64,000 nt of DNA from Odontocerum albicorne (Eukaryota > Arthropoda > Insecta > Trichoptera > Odontoceridae): the NCBI GenBank assembly GCA_949825065.1, contig OX463842.1, positions 49,083,011 through 49,147,010 of the forward strand, given 5' to 3'. The notes beneath the pieces were generated by a model. The model did no database searches, was not told the DNA's origin, and worked only from the letters and a program-made list of their open reading frames with translations. The translations under genes and the position numbers were made by a program. Positions 52,713-63,430 of the stretch are shown in pieces (position 1 is the stretch's first letter; each line of letters opens with the position of its first letter).

Positions 52713-53732
52713 ATGGAAAACTTGAAATATCGCGTTATTTACGAGTACGAGTTCCACCGTGGCACCAGTGCTGCAGAAACGGCTCGAAGGATTAATGATG
52801 TGTATGGCGATGGTGCCGCAAAAGAAAACACAGTGCGTTTTTGGTTCCAACGTTTTCGTTCTGGAAATTTCGACCTGCAGAACAAGCCCCGTGGACGGCC
52901 GGAGACCAAAGTTGATAATGAAGAATTGAAGGCTATTGTGGAAGCGGATCCATCGCAAACCACGTCCGAGTTAGCTGCAGGCTGCGGTGTTAGTGATAAA
53001 ACTGTTTTAATCCACTTGAAGCAAATTGGGAAGGTGAAAAAGCTTGAAAGGTGGGTACCTCACGAATTGAGTGAAGCAAATCAACAAACGCGCGTTGACT
53101 GCTGCGTTGCATTACTCAACCGGCACAATAATGAAGGGATTTTGAATCGAATCATTACCTGTGATGAAAAGTGGATCCTGTATGATAATCGGAAGCGCTC
53201 ATCGCAATGGCTGAACCCTGCCGAACCAGCCAAACCATGCCCCAAGCGAAAATTGACTCCAAAAAAGTTACTTGTGAGCGTTTGGTGGACTAGTGCTGGT
53301 GTCGTTCACTACAGCTTTCTTAAATCTGGCCAGACGATTACGGCAGATGTCTATTGTCAGCAACTGCAAACCATGATGGAAAAGCTAGCTGCTAAACAAC
53401 CGAGGCTGGTTAATCGCTCTAGGCCACTGCTGCTTCATGATGACGCTAGACCACACACTGCACAACAGACGGCTACCAAATTAGAAGAGCTTCAATTGGA
53501 ATGTCTAAGACATCCACCGTACTCTCCGGACCTTGCCCCAACAGATTACTATTTTTTTCGAAATTTGGATAACTTCTTGCAAGGGAAAAAATTCAACTCC
53601 GATGGGGCAGTCCAAACCGACTTCAAAGATTTTATTGATTCCCGTCCGAATGGTTTTTTTAGTAAAGGGATCGATGAACTACCTATGAGATGGCAAAAGT
53701 GCATAGATAGCAATGGTACATACTTTGATTAA
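52713..53732 (+). CDS. Mariner transposase, 339 aa, intact
   Basis: This enzyme binds the terminal repeats and cuts and pastes the element into TA sites. I start it at the ATG of MENLKYRVIY (52713), which fits the family length of about 340; the upstream in-frame TTG at 52692 is not a likely start. Two helix-turn-helix units (residues about 1-55 and 68-108) are joined by the hinge KPRGRPE (58-64). WVPHEL is at 114-119. The catalytic triad is D151 (TCDEKW), D243 (HDDARPH) and D278 (APTDYY), 34 residues between the last two. The end is NGTYFD and TAA, overlapping an AATAAA signal. Position 244 is Asp where the family usually has Asn. No stop or frameshift is present. It lies next to a PLE tail with no host gene nearby. 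Confidence 0.95.
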   Translation: MENLKYRVIYEYEFHRGTSAAETARRINDVYGDGAAKENTVRFWFQRFRSGNFDLQNKPRGRPETKVDNEELKAIVEADPSQTTSELAAGCGVSDKTVLIHLKQIGKVKKLERWVPHELSEANQQTRVDCCVALLNRHNNEGILNRIITCDEKWILYDNRKRSSQWLNPAEPAKPCPKRKLTPKKLLVSVWWTSAGVVHYSFLKSGQTITADVYCQQLQTMMEKLAAKQPRLVNRSRPLLLHDDARPHTAQQTATKLEELQLECLRHPPYSPDLAPTDYYFFRNLDNFLQGKKFNSDGAVQTDFKDFIDSRPNGFFSKGIDELPMRWQKCIDSNGTYFD

Positions 53733-53778
53733 ATAAATATATTATATTAAAAAAAATCAACTTTATGTTCCTCCCAAA

Positions 53779-53809
53779 CAAAACGCCAATTTCATATGTA
53801 AGGACCTAA
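53779..53809 (-). repeat. Right terminal inverted repeat of mariner
   Basis: 31 bp, reverse complement of 52524-52554 without mismatch. Confidence 0.95.
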
Positions 53810-53869
53810 TATTTACAACGTTACCACCAGAAAGTTTGAGATCAATCCTTCGAGCAAGTTTGTCTCAAT

Positions 53870-54200
53870 CATTTTTTATTTTACCCTGGAATTCATGACT
53901 TTTTTGGTCTTTCCCTCGAATTTCACGTCTTTCCTGGCCTTTCTCTGAAATGTTCCGTCTTTTTTGGTCATCCCTTGAATTCTTCGTCGTTTTTTGTCTT
54001 TCCATGGAATTTCATATCTTTGGTGTTCTTCTCCTGGAATTTAACATATTTCTTGTTCTTCCCCTAGTATTCCATGTTTTCTTAGTCTTACCCCTGAATC
54101 CATGTCTTTCTTGGTCTTTCCGTACAATTTATATTTTTTTGGCCACCCTCTAGAATTCAAAATCTTGCTTGTTCTTCCACTGGATGTCTCCTTGATCATT
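53870..54200 (+). repeat. Degenerate ~31-34-bp minisatellite
   Basis: Variants of TGGAATTTCATGTCTTTC plus TTGGTCTTTCCCC recur about nine times with many changes. An open 67-codon frame across it follows the repeat and is not a gene. Confidence 0.7.
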
Positions 54201-56220
54201 CTTCTCGAGATATATTCAACTTGTATCCTTAAATAAAATATCACAGCTTTTTTAATAAAGAACATTAAAGAGCTTTGAGAGATGACTAGTGCTGTTGTTG
54301 AGTGTTTAATGAGTAATTGCTTAGACGTGGTATCAATAAAGTCATAAAACTTTAATGTCGATTAGAATTCTGGTTATAATTATATAACATGCATATCAAA
54401 AATATATTATATATGTAAAAAAATTTAAACGAGTCATTCAACAGTAAGACAAATAAATATTTTGGTTTTGAGTATCTTTTATAAGGTAATTACATAAATT
54501 TAATTAGTATGAACTGGATAATTATGGTATCAAACAAAATTTTAAACTTAAGAATAAATTTTCTATAATGAACAGGTAAAAAATAGACGAACTTTATTAC
54601 GAATTATTAAAAGTTCAAAAGGTCAAGAAACCTTATAAGACGTTTTAAAAAGTTTTCTCAAGTGTCGAAAACTTTTAGAAAAGTGACTGACCTCTTTCTG
54701 AGGATTTGAAAAATGAACAGAACGTTTGATTGGGTAAGAGAAACAGAAACAATGCATATTTTAAGCATTGGAAACCTCGAGTTGTTTGAAGTTTAAGTTT
54801 TGGCTTGAAACCCGGACAACTTTATTACCCCCTGAAATTAAAGCGATCAAAGAAAACTTTATTGCGAGTCGTGAAAAATGTAATTGTTTCAGAGAAAATT
54901 ATACGTTGTGCAAGAAGCGAATTGCATAAATGTTTAAAAATACGTAAAATTATATAAAAACACTTATACAATAATTCTAAAGTTATTATCTTTAAAAATA
55001 TAATTTATAATTTGATTAGTTAAAAGTAATTGAAATGTTTTATAAATTTTATTTAATAAAACATTTTATAAAATATTTATATAATTTGACAGATTTATTA
55101 GACCGAGGTCACTCCAAAATGCTTCCTTAGGTGCTAAGCTAGATTTTACGTGACTTATATACTAGGTGACTTCATGCCTGGCCACACCAAAGTGCTACGC
55201 ACAAATTCATTTGACAGATGGGAGTGGTTGAGTCAACACACGATGTCACTCTCAAAACTGACCAATTTCATTATAACTTACCATATTTATTTACTTTCTG
55301 TGCAACTTCATTCCAAAGTGATTTTATTACAGGTACATTTTTCTATAATTTGCTCGATGGGTTCCACAAAGGCTCCCTTTTATACACAGCTACCATTAAA
55401 ACTTCCGCAATCTTGTAAATTAACCAACACGTCTGTTTTTCTAGGAGATTCACTCGATGACTAATCGTCATGCAACGTGGCGCGAAGCGTGCAGTGTGGC
55501 CACTGCGATAGTATACGGTATGTTGGTTTGCTAGGATATGTCGCCTAGCTCGCAATGTAGTTCTAAGCATCAAGTGAGGCTCCTTCCTGTGTGGCCGAGG
55601 CCTTGCGGTTTATTCAGACAAGCACGCAGTAGCTATTTAAAGTTCTTGTATCAAAATTGTCACCTTTCGGAATTAAATCGTTTATAAAATATTTCTTGTA
55701 TATGATGCGAGTATATAAACAATTATTAAATTTTATTTTAGTACCTTTTCAACATATGATTTCTTGTATTATATAAATATCTAATTTTCATTAAATATTG
55801 AAAAGAAGCTTTTCATTTAATTAAAAAAAAGGATTCTTCAAATGTACACCACACATTGAAAAATGGGGCTGGTAAATTAATATGATGGAATAACACAGTA
55901 TCGAAGTATCGGGGAGATAGACATCAAAGGAAGCGTTGCCTTTGGTTGCTGGTACTAGACGCAATAGGATACTGCTTCTGCATACGGGACCATCTTAAGG
56001 GAATCTGACGCTCTTGAGTAGACGTTTACAATGAGGAATCTTATGTCGCATTTCAAAGTAATATACTTATATGTCATTTACATCAACAAACATATTTGCT
56101 AACAAATGGAATACTTGAATTATGCATGTGAATAGAGAACTTTTTTGTATGGTTTGTTCCAACATAGTCTAAATTTAAGCTACTTAAAAGTCTACTTGAA
56201 TTTTTATTATGCACAATATA
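54201..56220. other. Spacer with an unclassified GC-raised block
   Basis: 55100-55620 is less AT-rich (CATGCAACGTGGCGCGAAGC, GTGAGGCTCCTTCCTGTGTG, GGCCGAGGCCTTGC) and has the look of an old repeat, but I find no partner copy or terminal repeats in this window. Frames inside it have no domain. The remainder is AT-rich. Confidence 0.3.
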
Positions 56221-56334
56221 TACATACATACCATCCGCCATTTTCCTGTCAGGGTAGGCAGAGAGGACAGAGAACCAGACTTTTCTATCTCGACATATAT
56301 CTATAGCTTCTTCTATATCCATAAACCTTTTCAT
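56083..56334 (-). pseudogene. LINE C-terminal coding fragment
   Basis: The minus strand reads MKRFMDIEEAIDICRDRKVW then FSVLSAYPDRK before running into unrelated sequence. M-(K/R)-x-VEEA...C-x-DR-x-x-W-x-x-x-(V/L)SAYPD(R/E) is the very C-terminus of a LINE family abundant in Lepidoptera. This is the best preserved of four such copies in the window. Confidence 0.65.
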
Positions 56335-56720
56335 ACATCTTCTACGATTATCCGACTAACTACGTTATTTTCTTTAATATAATTTATTTGATCCAATTAT
56401 ACTTTCCTTAGCCTCCCTCTCACGTCTTCCACTCACATTTACACTACATATATACCTGATTCGTTAGTCTTTCTTCATTCATTCGTTCCACATGCCAAAA
56501 CCATCATTGCGTGCTTTTCTTCATTTCACTTAATACTTTAGCCCTAAGTTCACATTCATCTCTTATCACTTCATTCTACGAGTATATTCTATAAAAAATA
56601 TGTATTCTTCTAAATGTACACATTTGTATAGCATTTATTCGGCTCATCTCAGTTTTTTTCGTGTCTACGTTTCACTCCCTTACATCATAGTTGACACTAA
56701 AATACTATAGTGGACTATCA
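56225..56720 (-). mobile_element. Degraded LINE 3' region
   Basis: The nucleotide-level continuation of the coding fragment. The plus strand shows CGATTATCCGACTAACTACG, TTGATCCAATTATACTTTCC and the TTCCACATGCCAAAACCATC block. It is broken in all frames after the first 35 residues. Confidence 0.6.
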
Positions 56721-56924
56721 TCTTAGCAGTTTTTAATACTATCTGGTTTGAAAATATCCACAAATACACCATAAAAAAATTACATAGTTTTAATACGAAA
56801 GGGAATAGCACAGTAAAAGAATATTAACCTGTCAAAAACATTCCGTTTTGGGGATTTAGATAACCACTTGACTAGATTAGATTTTTAGAATGTATTTTCA
56901 AATTGACGTTTTAAAGTATCACTT

Positions 56925-58205
56925 TAAACATTTTATAGTATCACTATTAACATTTTATATTATCACTATTAACATTTTATAGTATCACTATTAACATTTT
57001 ATAGTATCACTATTAACATTTTATAGTATCACTATTAACATTTTATAGTATCACTATTATTAACATTTTATAGTATCACTTTTAACATTTTATAGTATGA
57101 CGATTAACATTTTATAGTATCACTTTAACATTTTATAGTATCACTATTAACATTTTATAGTATCACTATTAACATTTTATAGTATCACTATTAACATTTT
57201 ATAGTATCACTATTATTAACATTTTATAGTATCACTTTTAACATTTTATAGTATGACTATTAACATTTTATAGTATCACTATTTACATTTTAAAGTATCA
57301 CTATTAACATTTTATAGTATCGCTATTAATATTTTTTAGTATCACAATTAACATTTTATAGTATCGCTATTAATATTTTTTAGTATCACTATTAACATTT
57401 TATAGTATCACTATTAACATTTTATAGTATCACTTTAACATTTTATAGTATCACTATTAACATTTTATAGTATCACTATTAACATTTTATAGTATCACTA
57501 TTAACATTTTATAGTATCACTTTTAACATTTTATAGTATCACTATTAACATTTTATAGCATCACTATTATTAACATTTTATAGTATCACTTTTAACATTT
57601 TATAGTATGACTATTAACATTTTATAGTATCACTATTAACATTTTATAGTATCACTATTAACATTTTATAGTATCACTATTAAAATTTTATAGTATCACT
57701 ATTAACATTTTATAGTATCGCTATTAATATTTTTTAGTATCACAATTAACATTTTATAGTATCGCTATTAATATTTTTTAGTATCACTATTAACATTTTA
57801 TAGTATCACAATTAACATTTTATAGTATCACTATTCACATTTCATAGTATCACTATTAACATTTCATAGCATCACTATTAACATTTTATAGTATCACTAT
57901 TAACATTTTATGGTTTCACTATTAACATTTTATTGTATCACTATTCACATTTTATAGAATCACTATTTATATTTTATAGTATCACTATTCACATTTTATA
58001 GTATCACTATTAACATTTTATAGTATCACTATCCACATTTAATACAATAGTATCACTATTCACATTTTATAGTATCACTATTAACATTTTATTGTATCAC
58101 TATTCACATTTTATAATATCACTATTCACATTTCATAGTATCACTTTTAACATTTTATAGTATCACTATTAATAATTTATATGTTAGTATCACTATTAAC
58201 ATTTA
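56925..58205 (+). repeat. 22-bp satellite array, about 58 units
   Basis: Tandem TATCACTATTAACATTTTAT plus AG over 1.28 kb. Length variants of 21 bp (TATCACTTTAAC) and 25 bp (TATCACTATTATTAAC) and base variants (TATGAC, TATCGC with AATATTTTTTAG) occur. Blocks of variants recur in the same order (for example the TATCGC/ATCACAATT/TATCGC block at 57318 and again at 57716), which shows higher-order duplication. The right part (57830-58205) is more diverged. Confidence 0.95.
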
Positions 58206-58795
58206 ATTTTCTTTTATTCCTTCCGAAAAATTTTACCAATTAGAATTAAATAAGAAACACAATGAAAATATTTCATAGATGTTTCCACCTACGTAGAAAA
58301 ATATTTTTTTTCCCCTACATAGAAAAATAAAACTAGGCTTAAAATACGCCAACGTTCAAAATGGTTATTCAAAATTGATTGTGTGATTTTTTTTAAGATT
58401 TGCACATTTTGAACCAAAATGTCGCCTTCAAACAGTAACGGCCTTAGATGGCTGCTTCAACTTTTTCAAGCTTAGAATGGCCCTGTTCGAATATCTCGTA
58501 TATTTTGTTACACACTGGCGAACTCCTCTAAATATGAAACCTGGCAGAGGGGTAAACACTCCCTATTCTATTTATCAGTGGAAAATATTTCAGCTTCGCG
58601 GGTTTCCATACGAGGTGCCTGAAAACTTTTAGGCGATTGCAGTGGTGCAGCTGTGTAATATTTGTTCAATGGTATAAATATTTACAGGTTTCAGTATTGA
58701 AGTAAATCATTGTGTCATAGTATGATCGAAAAATATTCCTGAAGTCGTGCTTTTTTTTGTATTATATTACACTTTCATTTCAAACAATAAAACTT
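58206..58795. other. Spacer, nothing recognised
   Basis: 58420-58640 is somewhat GC-richer and unassigned. Confidence 0.35.
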
Positions 58796-58797
58796 GC

Positions 58798-58945
58798 TGT
58801 TTTTATTACCACTTAAGTGAAGTTATTGGCTTTAAGTGAAAACCAGACAAAAATTCTTAAAATAATGGGTACTAAATAGAATCAAGCCTATAACTCCTAG
58901 GCTGGAAGAGAGAAATTTTACCAACTAGGCCATGGTAGGTAATGT
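58798..58945 (-). mobile_element. SINE, head and body
   Basis: Reversed body (TTTAAGTGAAAACCAGACAA), degenerate B box (AATCAAGCCTATAACTCC) and A-box region (ACCAACTAGGCCATGG). Confidence 0.6.
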
Positions 58946-58979
58946 TATATGTTTCACTCGTAATTATTGAGGTCATCAC

Positions 58980-59102
58980 TGAAAACCAGAATTGAACATG
59001 TTTAAAAAAAACATCTCGGTTTCAGCGGGAATCCAAATTTCAGCCCCCGGGTCGGAACACATAACATATGTCTTAGCAACTCGGCTACGGATGTTGTTCA
59101 TA
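58980..59102 (-). mobile_element. SINE, second reversed copy
   Basis: Reversed body (GAAAACCAGAATTGAACATG), B-box region (CAGCGGGAATCCAAATTTC) and A-box region (TTAGCAACTCGGCTACGG). It follows the previous copy in the same orientation. Confidence 0.55.
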
Positions 59103-59785
59103 CTTTTGGATATATTACGCTAAAAGATGAGTACTGATCAAATGTTTTTAAGATGGCATGCCTTTAAAACATATTTTCATCATGAAATACTGCCTAACAA
59201 ACGTATCCTGAAACATAAAGGTTCTATATTTAAAATCGATTTTAATATGTGAAACGTAAGAAAAATTAAACAGAAAAAACGTGCTGCATATCAACCATTA
59301 CTTTAAATATATGAAGTAATATAACAATTAAATTGTATATAGATATTAATATCCTGTATAATGTAATAATACTGATAATAATAATTCTCAATATAAACAA
59401 TTCTAGTCGTTTATACGTTGGTCACATTGTGAAATAGTGACGGCTGTAATACTGGAAAATCAAAGATATTTTGAAATAAATTGTGAACGATTCAAAGTTT
59501 TCATTTTTGATTGGTGTATTTTTAAATATTTTTACTAATGGTACTATAGTCAAATGTATTCATATTTAGTAATATAAGGAATTCTATACTTTAAAACTAT
59601 TTCAGAATATTTTAATATTTCCAATAGAGAAGATAACGCCAGACTCTCCTGAAGTCGTGCGACACACATGTTTCGTATTTTCTACATCTAACATATATGT
59701 TACAGCTTTTCATGCAACTCCCACGATTTTTTTGACTTTTTATTCGGGAAAAGATTCTTCAATTCTTATATTTAAGAATTTTATT
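59103..59785. other. AT-rich spacer, nothing recognised
   Basis: No features supported. Confidence 0.4.
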
Positions 59786-59789
59786 ACAT

Positions 59790-60235
59790 ACATACTCGTA
59801 CATATCATAACGTCTTGCCACTTTGCAGGGAAGGCAGATAAAACAGATACGCAAACTTTTCTATCCAAACACGTAACTTCTCTTCCTCCACATTGGTTTA
59901 TTATTTCTTGCACACTCTTCTATTATTCGTGTTTTTACTTTAACTTCTTTCAAAATCTACTATTCTTGATTCAGCCATATTTTCCTAATTCGACTTCTCA
60001 CACACACCTTAAACTTCTGATTTGAATATTCACTTTGCCATTCATTCGTTAATCCTTCTCTCCAACATTCCTTTCTTTATCTTAATTATACTGTCCGTTT
60101 TATTTATGCATTCACTAGTGATGTATTTATTCTATCTACTTTCATATATTAACGCAAGCAACACATTTTTATCTTATTTCCCTAATTTTCAGAGCATAAA
60201 TCTTACTTTTATCCTTATCAGGTAAGTCAAGTTTC
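59790..60235 (-). mobile_element. Degraded LINE 3' region
   Basis: CGTCTTGCCACTTTGCAGGG, AAGGCAGATAAAACAGATAC, CTTTTCTATCCAAACACGTA and a long C/T-rich stretch follow the order of the 0.8- and 56.2-kb copies. The plus-strand frames of 122 and 67 codons are antisense by-products rich in Phe/Ser/Leu. Confidence 0.5.
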
Positions 60236-61382
60236 ACTTCCATGAGTCAAGGTTGACACCTTTATTCCACCGAGTGGAATGAAGGTTTCTTCTTTCAAAA
60301 AGCGCTCTTAAAGTAAACTTTATAAACATAATTGCGCTATAGGTGTTTAATTCAAGAAACTGGTTCAGACAGTATTATCCAATAACATGAAGAAGTCAAA
60401 ATGTTCGTTTTTTTTCAATCACACGCTTATGTCAAGTTATCAGTGGCGCTGTGGATGAGTAGTAAACTTCATACACAAGTCTGGTCCATTGGGGAAATTA
60501 AAAATAAACACGCGACTTGCGCTACACAGAGCGTTCCTCCCCAGTTCCCTCCCCTAAGTGGGGGTGAAGGCTCAGCGTGTATGGGGGTGGTGGAAAGGGC
60601 GGAGAGGGTAGATTGTAATGAGATAACAAATCGCGGTTAAAATTGATTGTTTTTTTTTTAAAGCGTGCTCTTTATTGGTTTTTGTTTTACGGCAGGTTGT
60701 TTTGTGGAATTTTCACAAAGCGTTCCACACATGTTATTAATTAACATTGCTATCGTATGCTGCGTCAATAAATATGCGTTTTTAAGGTTCACAATGTTAA
60801 CCGAAACACATTTTACATAAGTGAAGTTTTGTAATAATCAATTTGTCGTACTTAGCTGTCTACATATTTAGACACTAGAATCATTTATTGCAAGCCTCTC
60901 ATATTCGCTGGCTTGCTTCAAACATCAACTTAAACCATATTAAATATCTCCTAAATGACGAAACATGTTTCTTGATAACTTATATTTTCTTGTCTTGTCG
61001 TGGATTTCTTATTCCATTACAGTTTCTGGTGATAGTTGCAAATTAATCATATTTTTCAATGTGTGTTTAAGTAATTTTTATGGAAAAGTTACAATTTTAC
61101 ACCCAGTAAAAGGTACCAGAAATGAACTCACCATTTGTATACTTTATAATGAAACATCTAAATACTTCGCCGGTAATTTAGTTCATCGTCACAATTATTA
61201 TTTTCCCTTTCAGATAAGTTTCCACCGGATCCCCTTTGGGAAGTTCCTTCTTCGTCACTACATTATGTTCAGCTCATAAAAATAGAGAATATTTTGATCT
61301 CCTTGTGCAATATTCTGCTAGATGAAGACTTATTGAGTCTTTCATAATAGTGTGGGTGGTGGCGTTATCGAACTGTATTTTA
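60236..61382. other. Spacer with a GC-raised patch
   Basis: 60470-60640 is GC-richer (TCCTCCCCAGTTCCCTCCCC, GGGGGTGAAGGCTCAGCG) with a 79-codon frame of no recognised type. 60965-61279 has a 104-codon frame (ATG at 60965) without motifs. Neither is called a gene. Confidence 0.3.
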
Positions 61383-61386
61383 TTAA

Positions 61387-61994
61387 CCCTTCCTTCCCTG
61401 TGATGTGTAACAAGTACACATTGCTTCTAAAAACTTTAATATATCTATAAATATAATAAATACTGGGTTCAGATTTTAGGTATTCCTCCGTAATACATTT
61501 ATGCATTGAATGAACAAATAATATTAATAATAATTAGCAATCATCGGTCACATCAGAGATATTTTGTGAAAATCGGGAATAAATTCACCAATACAATCAA
61601 ACGTATGCCAGTGTGTGACGTAGGTATATTTATTCTAAAAAAAACACTATGGGTGAGGAAGCGACGCCATGCACGTCTTATTCTCACTCTACTTTGGTAT
61701 ATGGGAACGCAAGAAATAGAATCTCAGTTCGCTCGCTTCAGTAGCTTTCGGGCATCCATTTGAGGTGGTCGCTTCGCCCGTTTAGTGAACGTCGGCCGAT
61801 GTTTTTTTCATGTTTTCAGCAATTCAATTTCAATTACTATCACTTTTAACTTTCAAATTAAATTAATTTAAGCAATTGACGATGAATTTTCATATTTTTC
61901 CGATTTTAAATCGCTCATTTTTACATGTGTATTGATGTGTATTAAATACACAGCACCGGAACGCGCGGATTTTTTAAGGACAGGAAGGGAAAGG
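61387..61994. mobile_element. piggyBac-type MITE, TTAA duplication
   Basis: A 608-bp element between TTAA sites (61383-61386, 61995-61998). The left end is CCCTTCCTTCCCTGT and the right, reverse-complemented, CCTTTCCCTTCCTGT; subterminal GTGTA/TACAC motifs lie on both sides. The interior has a GC-richer stretch (61650-61800) and an 85-codon frame with no transposase similarity. Confidence 0.65.
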
Positions 61995-61998
61995 TTAA

Positions 61999-62735
61999 AT
62001 ACTAGTATAACATAACAGTAGTATTAAATGTTTATTGGGTTGGGTATTCAATTTTTTGGTGATAGTTTAATTCAATAAAGAAGCGTTCTTGATATAATGA
62101 AAGTCAGTGAATGATAGAATGTTAAAATATATTTTGTTATAACATGAAAACATTAATTATCAATAAAATAAAATTAACAATATAGATTGTAAAGAATGCA
62201 GTTTACGTTGGATGGATGATTGCGCTTTTTTTAATGGCCAAATCATAGTATGTATATGAAATGTAAATATAAGGAAGTTAAGAGCTATGTGAAAGAGAAA
62301 AATAGAGCTAGGAGAGCTTTATCGAAGTAAAAACAGGGCATAATGATGATGCCCTCTATTGGTGGGGGTGTATCTCAACTGCAGGGATGTTATGAGATGA
62401 ACTCAGACTTTTTGAGTGCTTCTCTCTTAAATGTATTTTCTTCGCCATTATTTTGAGATATATGCAATTTCGAATTATGTTCGTATATGTGCACACTTTT
62501 TATTTAATTTAATTTAATAAAGTAATCTATCATACAAACATTTACACAAGGCTATATCTGTATACAAATTACATCTTGAGAATTATTCTAATTTATATAT
62601 TAAAATTATGAACAAACTTAATTTTAATTTCCTACATGTCATTTTATTTTTAACAATCTTAAAATTTTATTTCTTGGAAATAGTTAACCCCTACGTGCTA
62701 CTTATAATTAGATAAAACAAAATATTACTAATTCT
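61999..62735. other. AT-rich spacer, nothing recognised
   Basis: 62490-62530 has a TTTATTTAATTTAATTTAAT run that may be the tail of a reversed LINE; no coding part is readable. Confidence 0.4.
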
Positions 62736-62737
62736 TC

Positions 62738-62830
62738 TATTGGTTGGATGGAAGGTTGGAACCTGGTTGGTTGGAAGAGATTGCCACTTAGCAATAAACC
62801 CACCAGATTGTATTTGCAATAAAAGTGTTA
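62738..62830 (+). mobile_element. SINE tail fragment
   Basis: TGGTTGGTTGGAAGAGATTG, CCACTTAGCAATAAACCCAC, CAGATTGTATTTGCAATAAA: the common SINE 3' end, in sense orientation, no head. Confidence 0.65.
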
Positions 62831-63355
62831 AACAAATGAACGTTTTAACACTAATTATTTAGCACGTGCATGTCCACTCGTTCGGTTGCTATCAATAAAC
62901 CTATATATTTAAAAAAAAATTATTTAGTTGATCAATGAAAAGATGGAAATAGTATAGAGAATGAGATTGAGGTTAAATTTAATACAGAAGCACCCTTGGT
63001 GTGATGGTAAAATGTAATAATATGTTATGTTTTATTTAAAGGAGAAAGCAAGAGGAATTCTTATTTCGAAAACGTTTTTATTTAACCTTTTTTTCCATTT
63101 GCGATAATTGTCGTCGTTGTCGACAATTTTGGTCAACAAAAATAAAACTAACGGCAGATAAATAATATTTGCTAAATTCAAAAACAGCCCCTGAACAATG
63201 CGATTCATACTCATTTCTCAAAAATCGTGCTTCCATAGTATAATGAGAACCTTTAAAGTTTAAAATTTAGAGATCAGTAAAAAAAACTATTTGAACACAA
63301 CTCTGTCAGTTAACCTTATGTTAAATAGGTTTCGTATAAGAATATGTGTTTATTA
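62831..63355. other. Spacer, nothing recognised
   Basis: No features supported. Confidence 0.4.
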
Positions 63356-63430
63356 TGTCTGACGAAGAGTTTTACAACGGGGATCAAAACTTGAGTCGCG
63401 TTAATAAAATCAAATTTGTGGTGTTTGCAA
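63356..63430 (+). mobile_element. Possible PLE-type tail with CTGACGA core
   Basis: CTGACGAAGAGTTTTACAAC then GGGGATCAAAACTTGAG and TTAATAAAATC have the layout of the other tails (core, stem II, A-rich arm, AATAAA-like tail). The GAAA arm is CAAAAC here. Only this one copy of the subtype was seen. Confidence 0.35.

Larger units (their letters stand above)
52524..53809 (+). mobile_element. Complete mariner element, cecropia type
   Basis: A 1286-bp element between TA dinucleotides (52522-52523, 53810-53811). The 31-bp terminal inverted repeats are identical (52524-52554 and 53779-53809, starting TTAGGTCCTTACATATGAAA). An uninterrupted transposase gene lies between them. Length, TA target and end sequence TTAGGT fit the cecropia subfamily, to which the primate Hsmar1 element also belongs. 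Perfect ends and an open gene show a young insertion, or one from a recently active family. Confidence 0.95.

Noticed and set aside
59657..60225. A 122-codon plus-strand frame and a 67-codon frame, both Phe/Ser/Leu-rich, as membrane proteins
   Set aside because: They are antisense to a degraded LINE region that aligns with the 0.8- and 56.2-kb copies.
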